Origin: Nectonema munidae
Taxonomy: Eukaryota; Nematomorpha; Nectonematoida; Nectonematidae
Length of the DNA stretch: 64,000 nucleotides
NCBI GenBank assembly: GCA_030549495.1
Contig: JAUIRK010000069.1
Span: forward strand, 920,001-984,000
Direction of reading: 5' to 3'
Of the stretch, positions 55,150 through 64,000 are shown piece after piece. A program made the translations under genes and the position numbers. Under the pieces are notes generated by a model. It had not been told where the DNA came from. It ran no database searches and worked only from the letters and a program-made list of their open reading frames with translations. Each line of letters starts with the position of its first letter. The first letter of the stretch is position 1.

Positions 55150-56308
55150 TGTTTAACTCCTTTTTTTAGGTTTCAAGGTCAATAAATCTTATTTTTTTTA
55201 TCAAGGCCAATTTTTATTGGGTTAATAGAGTTTATTTTAATTCATGAAAATTTTTACAATGTTGATAATAATCTTATTAAACTAATGTTAATAGAAAAAA
55301 TGCATTTTAACTAATGTTAATATAAATTTGTGCTTTATCACCATGGAAGCTAAAGTTAATAAAAGCTAATTTCTGTTTGTACTCAAAATGAGTTTTAAAG
55401 TATATATTAAATAAGTTGGTTTATGTTTGAAAGTTTTTTTTAGGCTAAAAGTGAATCTTTTCCTTCACTCTTAATAAAATTTTTGAAGTTTGTCTTTCAA
55501 CAAGAAAAGTTAAAAGTAAGTAATGAAGTTTAAGGGCTTAGTTGTAAAATTTTTATAATTATATATTTTCAAAAATACATTTTATTAGCATACCGGTTCA
55601 GATAAACACTTCAATGAAAGAAAAAATTCTAAAACAAAATAATTTTATTTAAATATGGTCATTAATATTGGTAAAGACAATTTTAAGTTGTATTCTGATA
55701 TATACAAAAATAATAAATTGTATAAAAATACACACTAATATAAAATTTTAATGACATTAATTTTGACCGCATGTTTTTACACGCATAAAAGATACATTTT
55801 AACTATGGCATGCTATTTAGTCATTTAGTGTATTTCATTGCTGTTTTATTATAAATAAGCTCAATAATACATGTGTTATCAAATACCCTTACCCATCTAT
55901 AAACGTCTTATGAAAGACTTTTATATATTACTTACTTTGAATAAAACATATGTTCTCAAAGAAGATATTTTTTCTGAAAAACTTATCCAACTTTTTTATG
56001 CCTTGAAGAATTTGTTAGTGAAAATCTGTCCCGCTTTGGAAGATTATTCCTTCTTTGAATTTGATACCGAGAACTAATGCGGCATCTTTGAATATCGAAG
56101 GATCATTTTTAAAAATTAAGAAATTACTGACAAAAGATATAAATTTCAAGTCTGAAATTATTTTTAGTTTTATGATTTCTTATTTTTACTCCGAAAATTG
56201 TAAATCCTTTTTCCTTCACTATTTTTAACGTTAAGTTAAATCTGAAAGTCCATTTTTTACTCATAAGGTCTATTTTTTAATTTTTTTGTTCAATTTTTCC
56301 TCACCCTG
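55150..56308 (+). mobile_element. hAT remnant in UBE3C intron 7
   Basis: The right end CAATTTTTCCTCACCCTG (to 56308) is nearly the same as that of the hAT at 32340-33508. The subterminal words GTCTATTTTTTAATTTTTTTG and repeated AAGGTCAAT... also resemble it. The left end is not recognisable and its start is a guess. A frame at 55871-56074 (LIQLFYALKNLLVKICPALE) may be internal remains. It is too decayed to assign a transposase motif. Confidence 0.5.
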
Positions 56309-56501
56309 CTTATAGGATGGTATGTTTCCAGTGTTTAGCGATGTATTTTTTCTATGTAAAACCTTTTTATATAGTTACTTTCTTTTTCGTTGAGGTGTAA
56401 TGTTAAGGCATCCTTGAAGCTCCTTGAATGTGAACCAAATATAATTTGTATTTTTGTCCTTAAAGACAGATGTATTTTTTATATTTCATTTATTTGTATA
56501 G

Positions 56502-56718
56502 AATATCACAAAGTTACTCTATCAAATTAGTCGGCACTACTTTGCACAGTGTGAAGACGACTTCTCTCCAAGTTCTCTCTGTGACTGGAGTGGTGAACGC
56601 AGTAGGCGCATTGAAAAAGGCCTACGCAACTTCACTTCCTTGACTCCCAAAATTCAATTGGAGTGGAGATTGATCATTCACCATCGCATAAAATCTTCTA
56701 TCCTTTCATTTAAAGAAA
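56502..56718 (+). CDS. UBE3C: UBE3C exon 8 (residues 678-749)
   Basis: Acceptor TTTGTATAG, donor AAAGAAA|GTAGTT, phase 0 in and phase 1 out. It encodes NITKLLYQISRHYFAQCEDD FSPSSLCDW, which fits human VITNLVKMLKSRDTRRNFCP PNHWL. A basic stretch GERSRRIEKGLRNFTSLTPK follows. The donor is chosen because it alone gives the phase 1 exit that exon 9 needs. A read through the intron would hit a stop soon after (SVLL-stop). Confidence 0.72.
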
Positions 56719-56999
56719 GTAGTTCTTATTACATTCACTCTGTGCTGTTGTGACATTTTTTAAGCGACTCGCACAAAGATTATGTATGGAATTTGTTTAT
56801 TAACTAGGCACTTGTCTCTAAAAAATCATTTAAAAACGGAAAAAATTATTACAGTGTAGAAAGAGCATTCTTTTTATAAAAATAAACGGCATAAAAGAGC
56901 AAACAAAAGATGAAAATATTAAAAGTAAAAGTAATAAACACCAGAAGAGCATTTTATTAATAAAAATTTTAATAGTGATGTAGGTTATGTATGATGGAG

Positions 57000-59151
57000 G
57001 CTTACATTATTCTTTTTCAAAATATAGTAATCAGAGATCTTTGACTGTTTGACATTTTGTTTTTGTAACTGTGATTCTTGATCTCTATGCATTTTTCGAG
57101 TACTTTAGTGAAGCCTTTGTGTATCGCGAATGCCTTTATTTCAGAAATACTTTTACTGACAACCCCACGGTTTTTGTACTGGAGTTCACGTGAGCCTTCA
57201 TCATCGTCTTCTTCACTGATTTCATCATTTTCTTGATTGAGTTCAAGTCGGTGCTGAAAATCTTCGACAGTTGAAGGGTGATTATGATCAGTTGTCACCA
57301 GTGAAGCATCGAATCCAACGAATTCATCTAAACTCATTTGCAAATTTTCTCGACAAACAGTCTCTATATCATCATTCTCTTCTTCCTTGTCTTCATCAAC
57401 TCTACTTTCAGCGTCTTCACAACCAACTCCACCACTTTGGAAACACTTCTGGATTGTGTCTTTATTTTTCCCCATGCTTCGTGAAGCCAATAAATAGCTT
57501 GAAGAAGATCAGTGGGTCGAAACAGATCAGAAGTCATCAACTCCTGTTCTTGTTTCATTCGATTAATTCAGCATCTGCCGCTTCCTGAAATTCAATTTGA
57601 CCGCGTGTATTATTCCTTGATCCATTGGCTGAGTGATGGAAGAAGTGTTAGGAGGAAGGAAAACAAGTTTTATATTAGAAAACTCTAAACGAGGATGACA
57701 CGGAGCATTGTCCTGCAACATTAGGATCTTTGGGCTTTGGGACTGCATTTTTTGTTGCGTTTTTCATAAAAAGTTCAAAAGATTGCTTGTCATCCAAGCC
57801 TTTTTGTTTGCGTGGTAATCTACCGGAAGATCTTTATGTTGTATTTTTCCAAAACAACGGGGTTTAAATGATTTGCCAATTAATATTGGACGCTCTTTTT
57901 CTCCAAGAGAATTAGCACACAACATAAGAGTGATACGCTCCTTCGAACGTTTTCCACCAAAACAGTCCGTTCTTTTGAAGTGTAACGTTGCGTCATCAGA
58001 CATTTTAAAAAAAAGCCCACTTTCATCCATATTGAAGATGTTACGAGCTTTTGCTTCCAGTCTTCCACAACATTCTTATCAACTCCGCCACTTTCTCCAT
58101 TCATCTTACCGAACACTACGCTATGCCTACGACGAAAGGCTTCTAGCTAACCATTTGATGCTTTAAAATCTTGAAGTTTCAACTGAACTGCAATCTCTTT
58201 AGCTTTTTCCTGTAGCAGAGGACCGCTCAAAGGTAGCAACCTAGCCGAACTTTCTTTAAACCATTGATAAAGGATTGCGTTTAATTGGTCGTTTGACGTT
58301 TTTCGTGCTTTTTGCTTACGATCATTTAGTCTGTTATTTTGAAATTCATCAACCACTCCTGCTTATTCTTTATAATGTTCAAAATCTGAGTTTTACCGCA
58401 ACGGAGTCCTCAAATAAAAAGTTTTTGAACAATGGAATGCGCGCTCAACTTTTCTTTTTCGTGCATCATTATCACCTCAATCTTTTGTTCAAGAGAAAGT
58501 GAATTGCGAATTTTAGAAGACTTTGGAGTGTTTGCAGGCATATCAGAATAATGAAATTTATATAACAAATGAGAAAGTTTAAGCCTTCATATTATAGAAT
58601 AGGATGGAAATAATTGACACACAAATGAATGAATTAAACAGATGTTTATGTGTACGATGTGTAATGAAAAATGAACTACAGACACGCATCGAATTATGAC
58701 GATTTGTTTTCTCAAGTACAAGGCTCATGTTTCATATCTAAATGATGACACTAGAATGTAGACTGCATAGAAGAGAAAAGCGCTCAAACAACGAAAATGT
58801 CCATCATTATTATGTTACTGATTTAAGTTCTACAAATGAGAGTACATATGTGACTATGTGCTTCACACTTTTCTCCCAGAACCCAATACATATGCACAAT
58901 TATATGTCTTTTGTTGGAAGATACAGCTGTAACTTGTGAACAAGATAATCTATCCCTCACTTTATTTCTTTGCAAAATACTTCCTGGCAGGTTGGCCGTT
59001 AACTACATCAAGAAGTGGACGTTGGTCGCGTTTAGCAGGTGGTCGCTATTCACAGGGTGTATTGTGTAGTAATTATGTCCAGGGGATATTTAAATGGCCG
59101 TTATAAGAGGTGGACGCTATTGACAGGTGGCCGTTAAAGCAGGTTTGACTG
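57000..59151 (-). mobile_element. pogo/Tigger transposon, broken, antisense in UBE3C intron 8
   Basis: The right end AAAGCAGGTTTGACTG|TA inverts to TA|CAGTCAAACCTGCTTT, a pogo/Tigger end. Near it are two direct subrepeats (GTGGTCGCTATTCACAGG, GTGGACGCTATTGACAGG). Minus-strand blocks in order are LNAILYQWFKESSARLLPLS and QEKAKEIAVQLKLQDFKASN (HTH region), MDESGLFFKM...KRSKERITLMLCANSLGEKE and LPVDYHANKKAWMT (DDE start), and MLQDNAPCHPRLEFSNIKLV with FLPPNTSSITQPMDQGII (DDE middle). These are followed by a long acidic C-terminus (57490-57017). The left end was not found. Frameshifts split the blocks, so the element is dead but fairly recent by its readability. Confidence 0.88.
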
Positions 59152-59463
59152 TATATGCAAATTGTTGTCTTCTAAAGAAAAAATGCTATATAATGTGCTT
59201 AAAATGTTGTCCTTGCATTCAAAATAAGTGTTTTTAAGTTAAAGATCTTTATTTTGGTTTTATTCCTCAATTATTTATTACCAGTGATCGCTTATTTGGA
59301 AGATTTGAGATACACACACAGCGTTGGAGAGTGTAGTATCTTTTTTAATTTTTAAACTTCAAGGTTATGCTGTGTGTTCCCATTTTATCCTTTTTTATTC
59401 TTAAGATTAAATACATACCGAGGGAAATGCTAACTTAAAAGTGATGATGATAATATTAGCATT

Positions 59464-59590
59464 TTAACCCGTTAACGACCAGAATAATCAGACGATATCT
59501 AATGTAAAGCAGAAGATTTGTATTAAAGAACATTGATAAACGCAGACGATTTTATTTTTGTAAAGTCGACATTGGGCGTTAACGGGTTAA
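59464..59590. mobile_element. TTAA-flanked MITE (GTCTGC family), best preserved copy
   Basis: It begins TTAACCCGTTAACGACCAGA and ends ATTGGGCGTTAACGGGTTAA, with terminal inverted repeats of about 14 bases and TTAA at both borders. Inside are AATCAGACGATATCTAATG and AACGCAGACGATTTTATTT. 60690-60800 is the same sequence in reverse orientation. Confidence 0.8.
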
Positions 59591-59723
59591 TGTGAAAATT
59601 ATTTTGTTTATATCTAACATTTCTTAAAGCAGAAGACTTTCCTAGACGATTTGGCATTGATATTGCACCTAAATGTATCCTTAATTTTCATCTGTTTCAA
59701 ATTTCTTTCCTTTGAATGGATAG

Positions 59724-60008
59724 AACGCTTATCAGACAAGTCCTTGTCTACTTCATCCCACCTAACAACGGATTCATTAGATGCCTCCACTCTCCAGCTC
59801 CTCTTCACACTAGCACAGTGTCCATTACTCATTCCCTTCGAGATTCGTTTCAAATTTTTCGCATCTCTACTCAAATGTGACCGAACGCACTCGCAATCAA
59901 ACGCACTCTCGGCCTACAATTCTTCATCTGCATTTGAACCGATTAGTATACGCGTTAGGCGAGACCACTTATACGAAGATGCCTACGACAAACTATCTCC
60001 CTTGAATG
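59724..60008 (+). CDS. UBE3C: UBE3C exon 9, entry into the HECT domain (residues 750-844)
   Basis: Acceptor TTGAATGGATAG, donor TTGAATG|GTACTA, phase 1 in and phase 1 out. It reads LQLLFTLAQCPLLIPFEIRF KFFASLLKCDR, like human LAVLTELPFVVPFEERVKIF QRLIYADK. It then gives ISIRVRRDHLYEDAYDKLSP LN, matching NVTIRRNYIYEDAYDKLSPE N. The YEDAYDKLSP motif is the UBE3C/Hul5 version of the HECT start and separates it from UBE3B. Confidence 0.93.
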
Positions 60009-60519
60009 GTACTATCTTATTCTTATTTACGTTGTTTCATTGTTCTGCATTGAATACGGTCTTTTATTCTGAGGAGGAATTATCTCCAAAATATAATCCT
60101 TAGATTGGAAGTGATCAAGTATTGATTTACAAATAATTATTATCAGTAGTTTTCGCGGCATTCTAAAAAATACGAACACTTTTCAAATTATTTAATGATA
60201 AGCATTTGCAGGACCGTACCCAGGGAAGGACTCTAGACGTCCCTAAAATTTTGAAATAAAAAATATTCACATCACATCAAAGTAGAATTATTTTGTCAGT
60301 TTACACTAATCTTAGTTAGCACATGTTCTTCTCCTCCATGCATGGGATGAGCGATGAACGAAATAATAAAATCATTGTAATATAAGCAATAAAGATTTGA
60401 CAACATATTTGTAATGATTTTTGGAATTATTCCCTTTAAAAATTTTTTAAACAAAAAATTATGAAACTATTTCTAACTTTTAAAAATTTTATTTCTACTA
60501 AACTAAATTTTATATAAAA

Positions 60520-60660
60520 AAAAAATATTTTTTTTTCGCCCCTCTTTTTTTTTTTGTGAGAACCTTCCCTTTTCCCCCCCCAAAAAAGGGGTGGGGGGGG
60601 GGGCGGCCCCCTGGGGGAATTTGAGAGGGGGGGGAGGAAGAAAAAAGGGAGGGGAAAATT
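60520..60660. repeat. Strand-asymmetric poly-pyrimidine / poly-purine tract
   Basis: A T/C-rich run (CGCCCCTCTTTTTTTTTTTG, CCTTCCCTTTTCCCCCCCC) is followed directly by A/G-rich runs (AAAAAAGGGGTGGGGGGGGG, GAGAGGGGGGGGAGGAAGAA). The two halves are roughly inverted and could form a hairpin or a triplex. The G-runs could form quadruplexes. It may be the decayed G-rich interior of a MITE like that at 42551. Confidence 0.7.
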
Positions 60661-60689
60661 ACCACAGTTTTTTACCACAGTTGCCATAT

Positions 60690-60800
60690 GTCGACTTTAC
60701 AAAAACGTGAATCGTCTGCGTTTACACCAATGCTCTTTAATACAAATCTTCTGCTTTATACTAGATATCGTCTGATTATTCTGGTCGATAACGGGTTTAA
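60690..60800. mobile_element. GTCTGC-family MITE, left end lost
   Basis: GTCGACTTTACAAAAACGTG, GAATCGTCTGCGTTTACACC, AATCTTCTGCTTTATACTAG and ATATCGTCTGATTATTCTGG, ending CGATAACGGGTTTAATT. This is the reverse of 59464-59590. Its left border meets the purine-rich tract. Confidence 0.65.
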
Positions 60801-61017
60801 TTAAAATAAGTTATGATTAATGACATTTAAAATTCTTAAAGTATATTTAATGAAGGAAAAGATTCTTATAATTACGGAATCCAGGATGCTGCATATATAT
60901 CATCAAATGTACCAGCGTCTCAATAATAATATTGCAGTATTCTTCACTCAAATTTGGCATAGACAAGTAGGAGTCGCTTTGCACGAAAATGTAGAAAGGC
61001 AAATGTACCTTGGAGTA

Positions 61018-61857
61018 CAGTAGACCCTCGTTAACTCGGACCTTAATAACTCGGATATCGGATAAGTCGGACCGTGACCCAGAATACAAATGTTTGCCCT
61101 CATAGGCTTACAAGCGGGCATTTTCTTTGACTTTTTTAATTTCGCTTTGGCTTACAAGCAGCCATTTTATTTGTTTTTTACTCCATAGGTAGTTCGCGGT
61201 CGTTCTAAATTTTTACGTTATTCCAAAGCTTGTTGTGGCTATAAATTTGGCCAATTTGATATATTATAGTAGACCCTCTGTTTTGTCGGACAATCAGCAT
61301 AGTCGGACACCCCTCTCCTCTGGGAGATGTAGAGTGACAAATCAAAACAGTGACATAATTTGTCCCTCTTAAAATAAAGATTAAAAGAGTGACATAAGTT
61401 GTCACTATTAAAATAGCGATTAAAGAGTAACAAATAATTGAATGTTTTTATTGAAGAACAAAAACAAATTAAAATAAGTGATTAAATGTTTAATAATGAT
61501 TAATTTTCATCAGTAGTAACATTGTCATCACTAACATTAGTTTCAATGACATTTGCTGTACCAAGTTGAAAATTGTATGCAATGCCTCATCAAGAGAAGC
61601 AGTTCCATATCTAGCTATAACATTAACAAGTTTTTTTTAATTTTTTTCTTGTTTATAAGTGTTTTATTTTATATAATATATTTCTAAGTTATATTTTTTG
61701 TTTCGTAATCCAGTTTTCAACAGTTTGTATAGACTTTAGCGTAAAAAAATTAATAAGCAACAACAATATATTAATACTTTAGTCACTCTTTTGTCATGTC
61801 ACTCTTTTGATAATAACCCCTCTTCCCCACGTAGTCCGACTTAACGAGTGTCTACTG
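61018..61857. mobile_element. Short pogo/Tigger-type element with a second internal end
   Basis: TA|CAGTAGACCCTCGTTAACTC at the left and CTTAACGAGTGTCTACTG|TA at the right are inverted repeats with TA at both borders. A second left-type end (TAGTAGACCCTCTGTTTTGT) starts near 61267. This suggests one copy inserted in another or an internal rearrangement. Minus-strand VNVIARYGTASLDEALHTIF (about 61570-61635) may be a remnant of a transposase C-terminus. Otherwise non-coding. Confidence 0.75.
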
Positions 61858-61864
61858 TATTATA

Positions 61865-61985
61865 ATGGATGGACAATGCTTGATTCGAACTATGAGCAAA
61901 GAATTCTTTATGCCGGATTGAACCCGAGACCTTGTGGTATCGAAGGTTCCTGATCTCAAATACCACTCTTTTTTGATTAACTCGT
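61865..61985 (-). repeat. tRNA-derived SINE
   Basis: On the minus strand: AACCTTCGATACCACAAGGT, then CTCGGGTTCAATCCGGCATA (B box), then TTTGCTCATAGTTCGAATCA, matching the head and body of the copy at 9225 (ATGGGTTCGATCCGGCATCA and TTCATAGTTCAATACAAGC). Confidence 0.65.
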
Positions 61986-62346
61986 ATTGATGTGCTCAAA
62001 AAATCGAGGATAGGCGATCGCTGCCTCTCTAAATCCGCCACTTCCATGATGTTTACTTCCATTTTCACTGCATAGATAATACATGGAAAAACTTTTACGA
62101 ATTTCTGACCGGTTTAACATGATATTGTTGCGCTAATTTTTTTGCAACTTTGACATGCACATGCAACACAAGAGGTTGTGCGCTGCATAATTCCTTTAGA
62201 GCCGCGCTTGAGAACCGCTGCTATATAGTATTAAAAAGTTTCTTTTTAATACCACACTGATATATAATTTTCCCTTAATTAATGATCAGATATATTGGTT
62301 TGAATGATTTTCGTGATTCACACGGTTTTTTTATTCCATTTCACAG

Positions 62347-62591
62347 AACCAAATTTGAAGCCAAAAATTAAAGTGACTTACCGAAATTTTAGTGGTCTTG
62401 AAGAAGCTGGAGTGGATGGGGGAGGCTTGTTCCGTGAATTTTTGTCAGATGTCCTGAAAACAGGCTTCTCTCCTGACAGAGGCCTTTTTTCGTGCACCCA
62501 CGATCATCTCCTCTATCCGAATCCTTCTGTCTCGGTTCTCGTGAATTCTTGGCAATCCCATTTCTTCTTTCTGGGTCGCCTTATTGGCAAA
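62347..62591 (+). CDS. UBE3C: UBE3C exon 10, HECT N-lobe (residues 845-926), gene continues past the window
   Basis: Acceptor CATTTCACAG, donor GGCAAA|GTAAGC, phase 1 in and phase 0 out. It reads EPNLKPKIKVTYRNFSGLEE AGVDGGGLFREFLSDVLKTG, then LYPNPSVSVLVNSWQ and HFFFLGRLIGK. This is a near-colinear match to human UBE3C (EPDLKKRIRVHLLNAHGLDE AGIDGGGIFREFLNELLKSG ... YYFLGRMLGK). The E2-binding remainder and the catalytic Cys of the C-lobe (about 250 residues) must lie in exons beyond the window, since none was found in 62592-64000. Confidence 0.95.
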
Positions 62592-63049
62592 GTAAGCAGT
62601 ATCTTTTCACTAACGCCAATTGTTCACTTATAATACACACGCACATACATATCCCCATATATGAAACGACTTTTTAAAATTGTATATTAAAAGATTTTCC
62701 TGAATCTCTGTAAGTTTTTCTTGAAACCGTAGTATACCTAAAATATATTCACTGAAATTTACACTGAAAGCATTGCTACCACACATCTATGCTTTATATC
62801 GATATTTTGTGTTAAATAACTCTTCATTTCTTCTTGAAGGTTATTTCAAGTGATCTTCGAAAATATTTTTGATGATAGCAAGGAATATTTCTCATAAGTC
62901 TTTCAGAACAGCACCTATTTCTGGAAAAGCTGCAGTTTTTGTTTTGTCAAATTTTCTCTCCAGGGGAGCTGTCTGCCTGTAAGTGCAATCTCTTTTTCAT
63001 ACAGAACTATTTAATTTCAGTTTTTAGTTTAATAACTTGCAATAATCTT
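62592..63049 (+). other. UBE3C intron 10, start
   Basis: Begins GTAAGC. AT-rich, with no exon. A short segment near 62965 (CTCCAG|GGGAGCTGTCTGCCT|GTAAGT) has good splice signals on both sides but does not encode the expected HECT residues. Confidence 0.45.
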
Positions 63050-63850
63050 TTGTTGAGATAGACAATGGACATCAGAGTTGAGCAACAAGTCTTGGTGATA
63101 TGATCCCATCTCTTGACATATTTAATGGAAAATACATGCGTCTAAAGCCCTGTTCTTTGCATAATTCATAATTTGGATGTCTTTATTTAGAACTCCACCG
63201 AGGTCTGCTTGCAAGCGATGAGAAAAAAAGCTTTCTAGTTGTAAAACGGTGAATTAATATTAATCAATTAGGAGTTTCTGCTTTAATCCATGTAACAAAA
63301 TTAAGACGACTTTCCGTAATTGATGGACCTAATCAGTGCACACTACCAAATAATTCAAGCAGTCCTGATGTTGTTTCTTTAGAAATTGTTTATCATATTG
63401 AAGGCGTCTTATCGAGTTTTGATTGTTGCAAGTACACAAGAGAAATCCTTCTTGAATGTCATCTCCTCTATTTCTTACAAAAATGATCAGTTGACGTTCA
63501 CTTTCAATACACGCAGACTCATTTGCCTACTAAGAAAATTCTCCTGCTTTTCTCCAGGCCACAATCAACCAACATATCTTCTGAAATAAGATCAATTCTA
63601 TATTTAATGCTAATTTCCGAAAGTGGTACAGGTTCAACATTCGTGGCAATATCTCTTGCACTAACAGTCTCTATGGTCGCCACTGCTGCTGGCTTCACCA
63701 GCTCCTGCTCAATGTTATGAGGCTTTCTGAATCTTGTAGATATCCATATACCTCTCCAAGCGGTTTTCATAGTGACTCTCCACGTGATCGTAGCGCAGGT
63801 GCTTCAACCTCTGCACATGTATCCTTTCGCGTTTATGGTCTTACTCTCCT
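63050..63850 (-). mobile_element. hAT transposase relic (ZBED5/SCAND3-like), antisense in UBE3C intron 10
   Basis: On the minus strand, 63770-63519 encodes KPHNIEQELVKPAAVATIET and VEPVPLSEISIKYRIDLISE, matching the ZBED5/SCAND3-type hAT stretch with PHxIxExLVKP and VPLSxxTxxRRIxxM. Further on, about 63220-63070 encodes LQADLGGVLNKDIQIMNYAK, NRALDACIFH and EMGSYHQDLLLNSDV, matching the part of the same family with xMGSxHxxLLLHTxVRWLS. Stops separate the blocks. The ends were not found, so the limits are approximate. Confidence 0.72.
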
Positions 63851-64000
63851 AGAGCATAGTTTATACTCCCATCATTGTATCGTCCTCTTTGGAAGAATTA
63901 CATATTATATTGTTATTGCTTTTGAAGCCTATAATATAGATATTATAACACGTTCATTATTTTTACAGCTACCTATAATTTTAAGTATGCAGACCCAACC

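Larger units (their letters stand above)
56719..59723 (+). other. UBE3C intron 8
   Basis: The intron is 3005 bases long, and most of it is a minus-strand Tigger element (57000-59151) and a MITE (59464-59590). No additional host exon is seen. Confidence 0.6.
60009..62346 (+). other. UBE3C intron 9
   Basis: The intron is 2338 bases long. It contains a low-complexity pyrimidine/purine block (60520-60660), a MITE (60690-60800), a short Tigger-type element (61018-61857), a SINE (61865-61985) and an unpaired hAT-like end (GAGCCGCGCTTGAGAACCGCTG with one inverted CAG end, about 62201-62222). Confidence 0.6.

Noticed and set aside
60436-60687. Pro-rich minus-strand frame (PPPPPLFWGGKREGS)
   Set aside because: It is a product of the purine/pyrimidine tract and has no gene context.
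62201-62222. Inverted CAGCGGTTCTCAAGCGCGGC, a possible hAT end
   Set aside because: No partner end or target duplication was found, so an element could not be delimited.
62960-62980. Possible microexon with CTCCAG acceptor and GTAAGT donor
   Set aside because: It does not encode the residues expected after LGRLIGK in any UBE3C, and its length does not keep the frame.
63780-63880. Minus-strand frame HVQRLKHLRYDHVESHYENR
   Set aside because: It looks protein-like but overlaps the hAT relic in a different frame and has no splice support.

Overview
This is a window of AT-rich animal nuclear DNA, with short coding exons separated by GT..AG introns. There are no operons or bacterial-style gene packing. 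The host genes (a Slit-type EGF protein, a giant/CES-2/PAR-type bZIP factor and a UBE3C HECT ubiquitin ligase), the abundant pogo/Tigger, hAT and piggyBac relics and the tRNA-derived SINEs point to an invertebrate, most likely an arthropod. A caligid copepod such as a salmon louse would fit, but the sequence alone does not prove a species.

Layout. 1-4458 is an uninterrupted (CA)n tract. 4.5-15 kb is gene-free, AT-rich DNA with two SINEs and two MITEs. 15.0-18.3 kb holds a two-exon bZIP gene on the plus strand, with a decayed piggyBac copy in its intron. 19-28 kb is a transposon graveyard: a LINE, a hAT, and a piggyBac split by a younger hAT insertion that has perfect 8-bp target-site duplications. 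At 28.5-30.5 kb two phase-compatible minus-strand exons encode Slit-like EGF repeats, with a CR1/L2-like LINE in the intron between them. 31-33.5 kb holds a Tigger remnant and a hAT with intact ends. At 34.8-36.1 kb is an intronless 421-residue protein-kinase-like gene with its own TATA and CCAAT motifs and three N-terminal repeats. 37.7-40.9 kb holds a broken Tigger and an array of ~150-bp tandem repeats. From 43.1 kb to beyond the right edge runs UBE3C. Ten consecutive exons can be joined with matching phases into 926 codons, from the start Met to the first part of the HECT domain. Its introns hold SINEs, MITEs, hAT and Tigger relics. The last ~800 bases contain a ZBED5/SCAND3-like hAT relic on the minus strand.

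The genes are unrelated in function. They are a transcription factor, an extracellular guidance-type protein, a kinase-like protein of unknown role and a proteasome-linked ubiquitin ligase. The best candidates for something new are the single-exon kinase with its repeat-rich flank, the ~150-bp satellite shared by two loci, a TTAA-flanked MITE family that shares a GTCTGC core, and the very long perfect CA tract. All family calls come from reading motifs by eye. No database search was run.
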